DNA from: JAFAGX01 sp963759875 | GTDB taxonomy: Bacteria > Acidobacteriota > Terriglobia > Terriglobales > Acidobacteriaceae | Length of the DNA: 64,000 bases | Assembly (NCBI GenBank): GCA_963759875.1 | Contig: CAVXBB010000005.1 | Coordinates: 124,001-188,000, forward strand | Direction: 5' to 3' | Notes under the pieces: model-generated | Seen by the model: the letters and a program-made list of their open reading frames with translations, nothing else | What the model was told of the DNA's origin: nothing | Database searches by the model: none | Shown: piece after piece, positions 16,785 through 25,061 of the stretch | Layout: each line of letters starts with the position of its first letter | Position numbering within the stretch: position 1 is the first letter of the stretch | Made by a program: the position numbers and the translations under genes

Positions 16785-17147
16785 TCAAGGCAACTGAGCA
16801 ACGACTGCAACGTCGAATTTCGAATAGTACTTTTTCACATCTTCGGGACCGTACTTAGCACGGAATTTCTCGACAATCGACTTCACCTGTGCGGGATCAG
16901 TCGTAGAAATGACATGTAATTCACCCTTCGCGCCCTGCGCCTCGACCTGAATCGAGGGATTTTTCAGCACGTTCTTGTACCACTGCGTATTCGACCCCTG
17001 GACGGGCAGGAGGTATAGCTTGTTTTCCTCCAATACGAACCAGACCGGGTTTGAAATCCTACGTCCTGATTTTCTGCCGGTAAAAGTGACCTGAATTTCG
17101 CGAGACCGGGAAAGGCGGTCTTTCAAAGAATCGATCCGGATCGCCAT
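16785..17147 (-). CDS. DUF385-type (deazaflavin-dependent oxidoreductase-like) protein
   Basis: 120 aa split-barrel protein resembling the nitroreductase/F420H2-quinone-reductase-like family: REIQVTFTGRKSGRRISNPVWFVLEENKLYLLPV, then a glutamate/lysine-rich C-terminal helix. In that family the TxGRKSG segment lies at the cofactor site. AGGAGG with a five-base gap before ATG 17147 fixes this start; a longer frame to 17195 lacks a ribosome site. Cofactor (F420, FMN or other) and substrate cannot be told, and a non-enzymatic relative is possible. It is followed on the same strand by the aldo/keto reductase further upstream, 48 bp away. Confidence 0.65.
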   Translation of the reverse strand: MAIRIDSLKDRLSRSREIQVTFTGRKSGRRISNPVWFVLEENKLYLLPVQGSNTQWYKNVLKNPSIQVEAQGAKGELHVISTTDPAQVKSIVEKFRAKYGPEDVKKYYSKFDVAVVAQLP

Positions 17148-17195
17148 GTGAACCTCCTGTCTCGAAGTATCAGCCAGACGCGCCGCAAACCTCAC

Positions 17196-18188
17196 TCAAC
17201 GGCCGACCAGTTTTTGCAACTCTTCGGGGTAACGAGCACCTTGCACCGGAATCTTTGAGGTTGCGATGTCCAGTTCGCGGAGATCTTCTGGCGTAAGCTC
17301 GATGTTGAGAGCCCCGATGTTTTCCTCCAGACGATGCAGCTTCGTGGTGCCCGGGATCGGAACAATCCATGGCTTCTGCGCAAGCAGCCAAGCAAGGGCG
17401 ACCTGAGCAGGTGTCGCTTTCTTCTGCTGCGCGAATCTCCCAAGCTGATCCACGATCGCCTGATTCGCTTTCCGGTTCTCCGGCGTAAAACGAGGGACGA
17501 TGTTGCGGAAATCGTTTTTGTCGAATTTCGTATCCTCGCTGATCTTCCCGGTGAGGAAGCCCTTACCCAAAGGGCTGAAGGGAACGAACCCGATGCCGAG
17601 TTCTTCAAGGGTTGGAATTACCTCGGCTTCAGGTTCTCGCCACCAAAGGGAATATTCGCTCTGGAGTGCGGTAACCGCCTGCACCTTGTGCGCGCGCCGG
17701 ATCGTATGCACGCCGGCTTCGGAAAGTCCGAAGTGCTTCACCTTGCCTTGCTGAATCAGCTCCTTCACCGCGCCTGCAACGTCTTCGATTGGCACATCCA
17801 AATCAACCCGGTGCTGGTACAAAAGATCGATGACATCGGTCTTCAGTCGCCTGAGTGAGGCCTCGGCCACTTGCTTGATGTGTTCTGGCCGACTGTCCAC
17901 CCCGGCTTGTTTGCCGGTGATCGGATCAAGTTTGAACCCAAATTTTGTGGCGATCACCACCTGATTGCGGAATGGAGCGAGTGCTTCGCCCACCAGTTCT
18001 TCGTTTGTGCAGGGACCATACACCTCGGCGGTATCAAAGAAAGTGACTCCGCGTTCCACGGCCGCGCGAATCAGCGAGATCCCTTGCTGCTTGTCTACCG
18101 CGGGTCCGAGGCCAAAGCTCATTCCCATGCAGCCGAGTCCGATCGCCGATACTTCTAAGTTGCTTTTTCCAAGTTTGCGCTTTTGCAT
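17196..18188 (-). CDS. Aldo/keto reductase
   Basis: NADPH-dependent reductase of aldehydes or ketones, cytoplasmic (beta/alpha)8 barrel, 330 aa. The catalytic tetrad is visible: Asp52 and Tyr57 in FFDTAEVYG, Lys82 in IATKFGF and His126 in LYQHRVD. The NADPH-binding C-terminus is typical (VPIPGTTKLHRLEENIGAL). GGAG lies before ATG 18188 (AAGGAGCAACA-ATG); a longer frame back to 18524 overlaps other genes and lacks a ribosome site. Close to YajO/IolS-like AKR12/13 members in general pattern. The substrate is unknown. Confidence 0.9.
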   Translation of the reverse strand: MQKRKLGKSNLEVSAIGLGCMGMSFGLGPAVDKQQGISLIRAAVERGVTFFDTAEVYGPCTNEELVGEALAPFRNQVVIATKFGFKLDPITGKQAGVDSRPEHIKQVAEASLRRLKTDVIDLLYQHRVDLDVPIEDVAGAVKELIQQGKVKHFGLSEAGVHTIRRAHKVQAVTALQSEYSLWWREPEAEVIPTLEELGIGFVPFSPLGKGFLTGKISEDTKFDKNDFRNIVPRFTPENRKANQAIVDQLGRFAQQKKATPAQVALAWLLAQKPWIVPIPGTTKLHRLEENIGALNIELTPEDLRELDIATSKIPVQGARYPEELQKLVGR

Positions 18189-18456
18189 TGTTGCTCCTTC
18201 GAAGGCAGCGATGCCCATTGTGATAACAAGCTGGACCCGGCTTGACAGTAATAGATGAAGAAAGTGTAGATCGTTGGCTGTTCGGACGGTTGCAAATTTC
18301 ACCAAAAAACGTATGGGATATCCTGGTTCTTTCAGCCGCTTTTCTTGACACCCTTCTTCCGCGGCCTTTATTCTTAAATCTAGTACCCGAGAGAACTTGC
18401 GCCTGTGAGCGTCTCCTGCGCCGGTGGCAGTATCAGATGGGGCCCCGGAGATCTCT

Positions 18457-19014
18457 ATGTTCATTGAAATTCGTGAATTGGAACGGCATCCGGTCGATTT
18501 TGACGAGCAATTCCCGCCAGGCATAATCGACCTCGGGCCCGAGCAGAAGCAAGAGAGCCAGTTGCAGACCGCGGGTCGCGCTCAACTGGTTGAAGAGCAT
18601 CACGGCAAGCGTAAGCTGATCAAAGACATACGCCTGAATGGTGAGCTATCTACCCGCGTCGAGATTGCCTGCGCCCGGTGTCTTGAGCCTGTGGTGCAGG
18701 ATGTGGCACGCAACTTCGATCTACTTTACCGGCCGTTAGGCGCAGATGCTGGCCGCGAAGAGACATCGGTGAGCGGTACCGAGGCTGAAATCAGCTACTA
18801 TGAAGGGGAAGGCCTGCTACTGGAAGATGTGCTGCGAGAGCAGGTGCTGCTGGCGGTTCCTCTGAAGGCAATTTGTCGGCAAGATTGTAAAGGTCTTTGC
18901 CCACAGTGCGGTGCAAATTTGAACGTGACGAAATGCTCATGCGCCGAGCCGGTTGAAGATCTTCGCTGGGCGGCGCTGAAGGACATTCGTAACAAATTGG
19001 AGCACGAGCAGTAA
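18457..19014 (+). CDS. DUF177 domain protein (YceD-like), linked to rRNA/ribosome and lipid cluster
   Basis: 185 aa. The body is mixed with the conserved MFIEIRELERHPVDFDEQFPPG start and a C-terminal zinc motif: CARC near residue 70 and, later, CRQDCKGLCPQCGANLNVTKCSC, the DUF177 cysteine signature. In many bacteria this gene precedes rpmF and has been linked to 23S rRNA processing (YceD); here too rpmF, plsX and fabD follow. GGAG six bases before ATG 18457 decides the start over an upstream in-frame ATG at 18424. Biochemical role is not established. Confidence 0.85.
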   Translation: MFIEIRELERHPVDFDEQFPPGIIDLGPEQKQESQLQTAGRAQLVEEHHGKRKLIKDIRLNGELSTRVEIACARCLEPVVQDVARNFDLLYRPLGADAGREETSVSGTEAEISYYEGEGLLLEDVLREQVLLAVPLKAICRQDCKGLCPQCGANLNVTKCSCAEPVEDLRWAALKDIRNKLEHEQ

Positions 19015-19044
19015 CGATGCGAGCCAAAACGCGCGGTGTCGCCA

Positions 19045-19112
19045 GAAGCGCGACACTGTGCGCGGGTCGCCCAAATCCTTCGCAGCGCAAAGAACGCTTG
19101 CTCAGGATGACA
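19045..19112 (-). repeat. Dispersed intergenic repeat copy (TGTCATCCTGAGC family)
   Basis: Read on the minus strand the 118-bp gap between DUF177 and rpmF starts TGTCATCCTGAGC and runs through GCGAAGGAT, the core of a repeat that recurs at 24122, 56904 and 57056-57125. No coding potential. Confidence 0.6.
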
Positions 19113-19131
19113 ATTTAGAAAGAGAGTTCAA

Positions 19132-19317
19132 ATGCCAAATCCAAAACGGCGACACTCGAAGGCGCGCACCAGCAGCCGGCGCGCGCACGATGCGCTGAAA
19201 CACCGTTCACTATCTGAATGCCCCAATTGCCACGAGCGCAAATTGCCGCATCGTGCCTGCCCCAAGTGCGGTTACTATAAAGGCCGGGAAGTTCTGGAAG
19301 TCGAAGAAGCCAGCTAA
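19132..19317 (+). CDS. rpmF: 50S ribosomal protein L32
   Basis: 61 aa structural ribosomal protein. The basic N-terminus MPNPKRRHSKARTSSRRAHDAL and the zinc ribbon CPNCHERKLPHRACPKCGYYKGREV (two CxxC pairs) are diagnostic; the zinc-bearing (C+) form is present. It sits 14 bp before plsX, the common bacterial rpmF-plsX linkage, so co-transcription is expected. Confidence 0.97.
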   Translation: MPNPKRRHSKARTSSRRAHDALKHRSLSECPNCHERKLPHRACPKCGYYKGREVLEVEEAS

Positions 19318-19331
19318 CTTCGCCTTACACC

Positions 19332-20354
19332 ATGCCGAGCGTCATAGCCCTGGACGCGATGGGTTCGGACCGCAGGCCCAAGCCTGAGATTGAGGGTGCG
19401 ATCCAGGCTGCGCGGCACTGCGACGTTCACGTCCTGCTGGTCGGACCCGAGACTATTTTGCGACAGGAACTCGGTCGTTATCCTGCCGCTTCGAGTTTGC
19501 CCATTGACATTGTCCAGGCGAGTGAAGTTATCGGCATGGACGATAAGGCAGTGCAGGCGGTGCGCAGTAAGCGTGATTCGTCTATCCGCGTGGGCCTACG
19601 CCTGGTTCGTGACCGGCGAGCAGTTGGGTTCGTTACAGCGGGCAACACAGGCGCGGCGATGGCCACGGCCAAAATGGTGCTGGGGGCGATTCCAGGAGTG
19701 GATCGGCCTGCGCTCGCAGCAGTTTTTCCCACGGCGATGGGTACGGTCGCAACTCTGCTCGATGTCGGCGCGAATGTGGATTGCAAGCCGCACAATCTCG
19801 AGCAGTTCGCGATTATGGGGGACATTTATTTCCGCAGCATGTTTGGAACCCACAATCCACGGGTGGGCTTGCTTTCGATCGGTGAAGAAGAAAGCAAGGG
19901 AAACGAGTTGACAAAAGAGGCTTTCCAACGGCTCAAGCAGCTTCCATTGAACTTCGTCGGAAACGTCGAAGGACGAGACCTTTATAACGGCCACGTGGAT
20001 GTTATCGTGGCGGATGGTTTCGTGGGCAACGTGGCTTTGAAGATCTCCGAAGGTGTGGCAAATCTGGTGCGCCACACGCTCAAGGAATCACTAAAGTCTA
20101 CGATTACGCGGCAAGTGGGATATTTGCTCTCGCGCAGCGCGTTCGCGGATTTCAAGAAGCGCCTGGATCATACCGAATATGGTGGTGCGCCACTGCTCGG
20201 AGTCAAAGGCGTGTGTTTCATTACCCACGGATCCTCGAACGCGAATGCAATAAAGAACGCGATCAGGGTGGCTGCGGAATTCGCGCAGAGCGGGATCAAC
20301 GAAAAGATCGAGAAGGAATTAGCAGGGCTTCGCGAAGTAGCGGTGACCACGTAG
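19332..20354 (+). CDS. plsX: Phosphate acyltransferase PlsX
   Basis: Converts acyl-ACP and inorganic phosphate to acyl-phosphate, the first committed step towards phosphatidic acid. Seen: IALDAMGSDRRPKPEIEGA at the N-terminus, TAGNTGAAMATA, and VDVIVADGFVGNVALKISEGVA, all standard PlsX motifs. 340 aa is normal. It lies 14 bp after rpmF and 85 bp before fabD, the classic membrane lipid arrangement; PlsX uses acyl-ACP that the FabD pathway supplies. Confidence 0.96.
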   Translation: MPSVIALDAMGSDRRPKPEIEGAIQAARHCDVHVLLVGPETILRQELGRYPAASSLPIDIVQASEVIGMDDKAVQAVRSKRDSSIRVGLRLVRDRRAVGFVTAGNTGAAMATAKMVLGAIPGVDRPALAAVFPTAMGTVATLLDVGANVDCKPHNLEQFAIMGDIYFRSMFGTHNPRVGLLSIGEEESKGNELTKEAFQRLKQLPLNFVGNVEGRDLYNGHVDVIVADGFVGNVALKISEGVANLVRHTLKESLKSTITRQVGYLLSRSAFADFKKRLDHTEYGGAPLLGVKGVCFITHGSSNANAIKNAIRVAAEFAQSGINEKIEKELAGLREVAVTT

Positions 20355-20440
20355 GCCCGGTTGTCCTCGTCCGGGGCCATTTAGACGTTAGTTTGCCTTA
20401 GAACATTGGCGAGCCTGCGCTCGCCTGCCCGGAACGAGGA
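20354..20440 (+). promoter_or_regulatory. Foldable RNA leader in front of fabD that can bury the start codon
   Basis: TCCTCGTCCGGG (20364-20375) can pair with CCCGGAACGAGGA (20428-20440) with a single bulged A, forming a 12-bp helix that includes the A of the fabD ATG. Inside it, GGCGAGC-CTGC-GCTCGCC (20408-20425) makes a perfect 7-bp hairpin. No U-run follows, so this is not a classic terminator. Either a translation-gating leader or a REP-like repeat; base pairing was checked by hand only. Confidence 0.4.
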
Positions 20441-21420
20441 TGTCCGAGCCTGCACGCTTTTGCGACATGACAAGATTACCTTCCAATACCGCCTTTCTTT
20501 TTCCCGGCCAGGGATCGCAAATGCTGGGCATGGGAAAAGAATTGGCCGAGAAGTATCCGATTGCCCGGCAAACGTTCGAAGAGGCCGACGAGGCGCTCGG
20601 TTACAAAGTGTCTCAAATCTGCTTTGAAGGCCCGGAAGAGAAGCTGCGGCTGACCGAGATCACACAGCCAGCGATCCTCACAACGTCCGTGGCTGCGTGG
20701 CGCGTGCTGGATGAAAAAGGAGTTAAGCCGGCATTTGTGGCGGGGCACAGCTTGGGCGAATACTCGGCGCATGTGGCGGCGGGAACTATGAGCTTTGCCG
20801 ATGCGGTGCGGACCGTCAGCAAGCGAGGCCGGTACATGCAAGAGGCAGTTCCGGTCGGAGTGGGTGGGATGTCAGCCATCCTCGGAATGGACCTGGATCG
20901 CGTTAGCGCCGTTTGCCGCGATGCAGCCGATGGTCAAGTTTGTGAGCCGGCCAATATTAATTCTCCCGAGCAGATTGTTATTTCCGGGCACACTGCGGCC
21001 GTCGAACGCGCCACCAAACTGGCGGATGAGCGTGGGGCGAAGCGCGCCAAGATTCTACCGGTTAGCGCCCCATTCCATTGTTCCCTGATGAAGCCGGCTC
21101 AGGACCGGCTGGCGGCCGATCTGCAGCAGTTGAACTTTCACCTTCCTGGTGTGCCGGTTGCTTGTAACGTGGATGCAGCTTTGGTTGAGGATGCGGAGCG
21201 GTCGCGTGACACACTCATCCGTCAAGTTACGAATTCGGTGAAGTGGGAGCAGTCGATGCGCCTGCTGATTGCGCAAGGTGTGCAAACGTTCGTCGAGCTC
21301 GGCCCGGGAAAGGTACTGTGCGGGCTTATGCGACAAATCGATCGCTCGAAGCCATGCTTCAACGTAGCGGACGAAACTTCGCTGCAGAAGACCTTAGAGC
21401 AGATCGCCGTCGAAGCCTGA
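20440..21420 (+). CDS. fabD: Malonyl-CoA:ACP transacylase
   Basis: Loads malonyl onto acyl carrier protein for fatty acid synthesis. Seen: FPGQGSQMLGMG (22-32), the nucleophile Ser104 in GHSLGEYSA, active-site His in SAPFHCSLM, and the terminal LGPGKVLCGLMRQI. Length 326 aa with the ATG at 20440; an in-frame ATG at 20467 (giving MTRLPSNTAFLFPGQ) is equally plausible since neither has a strong ribosome site. The gene follows plsX and closes the DUF177-rpmF-plsX-fabD cluster; fabH, fabG and acpP are not adjacent here. Confidence 0.95.
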   Translation: MSEPARFCDMTRLPSNTAFLFPGQGSQMLGMGKELAEKYPIARQTFEEADEALGYKVSQICFEGPEEKLRLTEITQPAILTTSVAAWRVLDEKGVKPAFVAGHSLGEYSAHVAAGTMSFADAVRTVSKRGRYMQEAVPVGVGGMSAILGMDLDRVSAVCRDAADGQVCEPANINSPEQIVISGHTAAVERATKLADERGAKRAKILPVSAPFHCSLMKPAQDRLAADLQQLNFHLPGVPVACNVDAALVEDAERSRDTLIRQVTNSVKWEQSMRLLIAQGVQTFVELGPGKVLCGLMRQIDRSKPCFNVADETSLQKTLEQIAVEA

Positions 21421-21423
21421 GCC

Positions 21424-21903
21424 CTACTCAGTCAACCAGCTCCACCAATTCCCACAATCGATTTCGCTGGGAGAAAACGACAAAGTCTTGTCGGATTTTT
21501 CAACCCACACGTAGGCGTGGTCAGCGCGATGATTAACGTTAACCTGGACAATCACCCCATTGCCTCCGCTCGGGCTCAAGGAACAATCCACGTGGTAGGA
21601 CTTGATTAGACCCCACTCACCGCCGGAGCCCCAATCTCTGAGAAAATCATTGAACTGGTAATTCGGATATTTCGCAGGATGCTGCTTCCAATCGGGATCG
21701 TGGAACCAGACGCCATAGGCAGCGTCGTAATCTTGTTTTTGCAAATCTGAAAAGAATGTTCTTACTCTTGCACGTTCCGCATGATCGCGGAAATGGTATG
21801 CCAGCCAGGCACCCACCAAAACAGCAATGACTACCGTGATGATCAGCAGACGGCGACGGTGCTCGCGCGCAGGGTCGTACTGCTGCGCATCCAGAAGCGT
21901 CAT
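21424..21903 (-). CDS. Conserved-type membrane-anchored hypothetical protein
   Basis: 159 aa, function not recognised. One transmembrane helix (about residues 19-36, RLLIITVVIAVLVGAWLAYHF) follows a short charged cytoplasmic N-terminus; the remainder is predicted extracytoplasmic, beginning RARVRTFFSDLQKQDYDAAYGVWFHDPDWK, a helical layout reminiscent of NTF2-like/DUF4878 folds, then beta strands with CSLSPSGGNGVIVQVNVNH. Two Cys residues (CSLS and DCGN) could form a disulfide. It ends four bases before the convergent fabD stop. No operon partner is obvious. Confidence 0.6.
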   Translation of the reverse strand: MTLLDAQQYDPAREHRRRLLIITVVIAVLVGAWLAYHFRDHAERARVRTFFSDLQKQDYDAAYGVWFHDPDWKQHPAKYPNYQFNDFLRDWGSGGEWGLIKSYHVDCSLSPSGGNGVIVQVNVNHRADHAYVWVEKSDKTLSFSPSEIDCGNWWSWLTE

Positions 21904-22014
21904 GGCTTACTAAGCATAACGGAAAGCGGCAGCAAACAAAAAATCGGGAAGCTTGGTGTGTCCGAATTCGATCGCGAGGGGACGGACCAGAGATACTGAA
22001 GCCCAAATCTTAAG

Positions 22015-22026
22015 ACTAACGTTAGT
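22015..22026. promoter_or_regulatory. 12-bp perfect palindrome upstream of suf promoter (possible operator)
   Basis: ACTAACGTTAGT reads the same on both strands. It lies 22 bp upstream of the -35 of the candidate suf promoter, a common place for an activator or repressor site. It does not match IscR type 1 or cyanobacterial SufR consensus sites that I know. Confidence 0.35.
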
Positions 22027-22047
22027 ACGCGTTGTGGCCCTTAGCGC

Positions 22048-22076
22048 TTGCTGGCTCTTTGGCCTTGGACTATAAT
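22048..22076 (+). promoter_or_regulatory. Sigma70-type promoter of the suf operon
   Basis: -35 TTGCTG (22048-22053), 17-bp spacer, consensus -10 TATAAT (22071-22076). Predicted transcription start near 22083, giving about 60 nt of leader before the ATG at 22145. It is the only strong -10 in the gap before the Rrf2 gene. Confidence 0.6.
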
Positions 22077-22097
22077 GAAACCGTACTAAAACAGTTC

Positions 22098-22130
22098 TAT
22101 TTAAGGATGACCTATAAAGCTCCTTAAATA
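22098..22130 (+). promoter_or_regulatory. 10-bp perfect inverted repeat in the suf leader
   Basis: TATTTAAGGA (22098-22107) and TCCTTAAATA (22121-22130) are perfect reverse complements separated by 13 bp. The repeat lies just downstream of the predicted transcription start, so it can act as a roadblock operator for the Rrf2 protein encoded next or fold as an RNA hairpin. AT-rich arms distinguish it from the surroundings. Confidence 0.45.
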
Positions 22131-22144
22131 TCATTTACTTACGA

Positions 22145-22624
22145 ATGATTCGGTTGGGCAAATTAACGGATTATGGCTTGGTGGTTATGAGCCAGATGGC
22201 GCGACGCCAAAGCGAGTTACACACGGCGCGTGAACTGTCCACGCGGTGCCAACTTCCGCTGCCGACCGTCAGCAAGCTGCTGAAGCTGCTTCTGCAAGGC
22301 GGTCTGTTGGCGTCGCATCGCGGAATTAAAGGCGGTTATAGTCTGGCACGAGAACCGAAGCTGATATCGGTCGCCGACATAGTGACTGCGCTTGAGGGTC
22401 CGCTGGCGTTGACCGAATGCAACATGGAAGTCGCGGGTCTTTGCGACCTTGAGCCATCCTGCCCTATCAAAGATAACCAGCGGCTGATCAACCAGGTGGT
22501 GCGAGGGGCGCTGCAGAAAGTAATGCTTTGGGACCTGATCCGGCCGATGCAATTCGCGGCCGTGCGGGACAGCCAGGGCAACCTCGTGCAGATTGAAAGC
22601 GTGACGTCCGGGAGAATGCAATGA
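22145..22624 (+). CDS. Rrf2/IscR-type Fe-S cluster regulator of the suf operon
   Basis: Winged-helix repressor that is expected to sense Fe-S status and control the suf genes. N-terminal Rrf2 domain: MIRLGKLTDYGLVVMSQMA, helix-turn-helix around LPLPTVSKLLKLLLQGGLL, wing RGIKGGYSLA. The cluster-binding cysteines are Cys92, Cys100 and Cys106 (TECNMEVAGLCDLEPSCPIKD region), close to IscR spacing. 159 aa. Its last four bases ATGA are shared with the sufB start, so it is the first gene of the operon and probably autoregulated. The TIGR 'SUF system FeS assembly regulator' family is the best fit. Confidence 0.9.
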   Translation: MIRLGKLTDYGLVVMSQMARRQSELHTARELSTRCQLPLPTVSKLLKLLLQGGLLASHRGIKGGYSLAREPKLISVADIVTALEGPLALTECNMEVAGLCDLEPSCPIKDNQRLINQVVRGALQKVMLWDLIRPMQFAAVRDSQGNLVQIESVTSGRMQ

Positions 22625-24078
22625 GTACGAACGTAAATATAATCCGCGACTTGGCGGAGCAGGAATATAAGTGGGGCTTCATCACTGACATTGAAAACGA
22701 ACGTGTGCCCAAAGGGCTCAATGAAGAGACTATTCGCCTCATTTCCGCGAAAAAGCAGGAGCCGCAATTCATGTTGGACTGGCGCCTGAAGGCATACCGT
22801 CATTGGGCATCGCTCGAGAAGGCGCAGGCCGAGCCCAAGTGGGCAAACATCAAATACGCTCCCATTAATTATCAGGACATTTATTACTATTCGGCCCCCA
22901 AGCAGAAGCCCGGTCTAACTAGCTTGAGCGAGCTCGACCCGGAAATTTTGCGGACTTATGAGAAGCTCGGCATTCCTCTTGATGAACAGAAGAAGCTGGC
23001 GGGAGTTGCCGTCGACGCGGTGTTCGACAGCGTCTCGGTGGCTACCACCTTCAAAGCGAAACTGGCGGAAAAAGGCGTGATTTTCTGCTCGTTTTCTGAA
23101 GCGGTGCAGAAGCACCCCGACCTGGTGCAGAAGTACCTGGGCTCTGTTGTTCCTTACACCGACAACTTTTTCGCTGCGCTGAATGCGGCAGTTTTCACTG
23201 ACGGATCGTTTGTGTATGTGCCCAAGGGCGTGCGATGTCCGATGGAGCTGTCGACCTATTTCCGCATCAACGCGGCGGAGACTGGCCAGTTCGAGCGGAC
23301 GCTGATTGTGGCGGACGAAGGATCCTATGTCAGCTATCTCGAAGGCTGCACCGCTCCCATCCGCGATGAGAACCAATTGCACGCGGCAGTTGTTGAGCTA
23401 GTCGCGCTGGACAACGCGCAGATCAAATATTCGACCGTCCAGAACTGGTATCCGGGAGACAAACAAGGACGAGGTGGGATCTTCAACTTCGTTACCAAGC
23501 GCGGCAAGTGCGCGGGCGTGAATTCGAAGATTTCCTGGACACAAGTAGAAACTGGATCGGCGATCACGTGGAAATATCCCAGCTGCATTCTGCAAGGCGA
23601 GAACTCGGTTGGCGAGTTCTATTCGGTAGCGCTGACCAACAATTATCAGCAAGCCGATACCGGAACGAAGATGATCCACATTGGTAAGAACACCAGCAGC
23701 ACGGTAGTGTCGAAGGGCATCTCCGCTGGACACGGACAGAATACCTACCGCGGGCAGGTGAAGATTCAGAAGAGCGCGACTGGCGCGCGGAACTATACGC
23801 AATGCGACTCGTTGCTGATCGGCGACAAGTGCGGCGCGCACACCTTCCCGTACATCGAAGTGAAGAATTCGACCGCGCGAATGGAGCATGAAGCGTCGAC
23901 CTCGAAAATTGGCGAGGATCAGCTTTTTTACCTGCAGCAGCGCGGCTTGAAGACCGAAGACGCCGTTTCCATGATCGTGAATGGATTCTGCAAGCAGGTA
24001 TTTCGCGAGCTGCCGATGGAGTTTGCGGTTGAAGCGCAGAAGTTGCTGAGCGTGAGCTTGGAAGGAAGTGTCGGTTAA
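22621..24078 (+). CDS. sufB: Fe-S cluster assembly scaffold subunit SufB
   Basis: Core subunit of the SufBC2D scaffold on which Fe-S clusters are assembled in the cytoplasm. 485 aa with the long right-handed beta-helix core and conserved segments VPKGVRCPMELSTYFRIN, VSYLEGCTAP, GGIFNFVTKRG, and the C-terminal GEDQLFYLQQRGLKTEDAVSMIVNGFCKQV. The Cys in EGCTAP and the late segment match the cluster-carrying face of SufB. The ATG overlaps the regulator stop by four bases. Followed after 115 bp (with a dispersed repeat) by sufC. Confidence 0.97.
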   Translation: MSTNVNIIRDLAEQEYKWGFITDIENERVPKGLNEETIRLISAKKQEPQFMLDWRLKAYRHWASLEKAQAEPKWANIKYAPINYQDIYYYSAPKQKPGLTSLSELDPEILRTYEKLGIPLDEQKKLAGVAVDAVFDSVSVATTFKAKLAEKGVIFCSFSEAVQKHPDLVQKYLGSVVPYTDNFFAALNAAVFTDGSFVYVPKGVRCPMELSTYFRINAAETGQFERTLIVADEGSYVSYLEGCTAPIRDENQLHAAVVELVALDNAQIKYSTVQNWYPGDKQGRGGIFNFVTKRGKCAGVNSKISWTQVETGSAITWKYPSCILQGENSVGEFYSVALTNNYQQADTGTKMIHIGKNTSSTVVSKGISAGHGQNTYRGQVKIQKSATGARNYTQCDSLLIGDKCGAHTFPYIEVKNSTARMEHEASTSKIGEDQLFYLQQRGLKTEDAVSMIVNGFCKQVFRELPMEFAVEAQKLLSVSLEGSVG

Positions 24079-24121
24079 AAGTTTCGGCATGCAGCAGCAT
24101 GTCCTTAATACATTTTTGGAA

Positions 24122-24157
24122 TGTCATCTTGAGCGAAGCGAAGGATCTATGCATTCC
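24122..24157 (+). repeat. Dispersed intergenic repeat copy (TGTCATCCTGAGC family) in sufB-sufC gap
   Basis: TGTCATCTTGAGCGAAGCG continuing into AAGGATCTATGCATTCC. It nearly matches the copies at 56904 and, in reverse, at 19045 and 57056, and accounts for much of the unusually wide gap between sufB and sufC. Confidence 0.7.
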
Positions 24158-24193
24158 CGCTGAGGGCGAGAACCAGAACAAGGAAAATCAAGC

Positions 24194-24970
24194 ATGAGTC
24201 TATTGGAAATAAAAAATCTGCATGTGACAGTAGGTGGTCACGAGATCCTTAAGGGAATTGATCTCACGATCAATGCCGGCGAGGTGCACTCGATCATGGG
24301 CCCCAATGGGTCGGGCAAGAGCACGTTGGCGCAGGTGTTGGCGCGGCGGCAGACCTATGAAGTGACTCGCGGCGAAGTGCTGTTCAACGGCAAAGATCTG
24401 CTTGCGATGAAGCCTGAAGAAGCTGCATGCGAAGGCGTATTCATGGCATTTCAGTATCCGGTGGAGGTTCCGGGCATCGGCAACACATATTTCCTGCGTT
24501 CGGCCCTGAATGCGATTCATAAGTATCGCGGGGAAGATGAAGTCGACGCGGTGGACTTTCTGCCCATGTTCCGGGAAAAACTAAAGCTCCTTGAAATGGA
24601 TGACAAGCTGATGAACCGCTCGGTCAACGAGGGTTTTTCAGGTGGCGAAAAGAAACGCAACGAAATTCTGCAGATGGCGGTGCTTGAGCCCAAGCTGGCG
24701 ATTCTAGACGAGACGGATTCCGGTCTGGACATTGACGCACTACGCATTGTCGCCAAGGGTGTGAATGCGATGCGCAGCCCTGAACGCGCCATGCTGGTGG
24801 TCACGCACTACCAGCGACTGCTGAACTATATCGTCCCTGATTTTGTTCATGTTCTGGTGGACGGACGCATTGTGCGCTCGGGCGGAGCGGAACTGGCGTT
24901 CGAATTGGAAGAAAAGGGCTACGGATGGATTGAAGATGAGGCGCGACAAAGCACGCCCGCTTCCGTCTGA
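24194..24970 (+). CDS. sufC: Fe-S assembly ATPase SufC
   Basis: ABC-type ATPase that energises the SufB/SufD scaffold. Walker A GPNGSGKST (about residues 36-44), ABC signature FSGGEKKRNEI with the Suf-specific KKR insert, Walker B KLAILDETDSGLD, and the switch His in VVTHYQR. 258 aa is typical. It is preceded by AGGAAAA and lies in the middle of sufB-C-D-S-U-T. Soluble, no membrane-spanning partner domain. Confidence 0.97.
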   Translation: MSLLEIKNLHVTVGGHEILKGIDLTINAGEVHSIMGPNGSGKSTLAQVLARRQTYEVTRGEVLFNGKDLLAMKPEEAACEGVFMAFQYPVEVPGIGNTYFLRSALNAIHKYRGEDEVDAVDFLPMFREKLKLLEMDDKLMNRSVNEGFSGGEKKRNEILQMAVLEPKLAILDETDSGLDIDALRIVAKGVNAMRSPERAMLVVTHYQRLLNYIVPDFVHVLVDGRIVRSGGAELAFELEEKGYGWIEDEARQSTPASV

Positions 24971-24974
24971 TGGT

Positions 24975-25020
24975 TCTTTTCTCCGCGTACCTCCGTGCCC
25001 TCTCTGGTTGTTTGGGGGAG
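24975..25020 (+). repeat. Intergenic repeat fragment (CTCCGTGCC family) in sufC-sufD gap
   Basis: CTCCGCGTACCTCCGTGCC followed by CTCTCTGGTTG resembles half of the CACAGAGGCACGGAG element seen as an inverted pair at 30301-30356. No gene content. Confidence 0.45.
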
Positions 25021-25061
25021 CTGAAGGGCAAAAAAGAAGACTGAGATAGCGAAGAGGAAAT

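Noticed and set aside
20408..20425. Rho-independent terminator after plsX
   Set aside because: The GC-rich hairpin is not followed by a T-run and lies directly before the fabD start.
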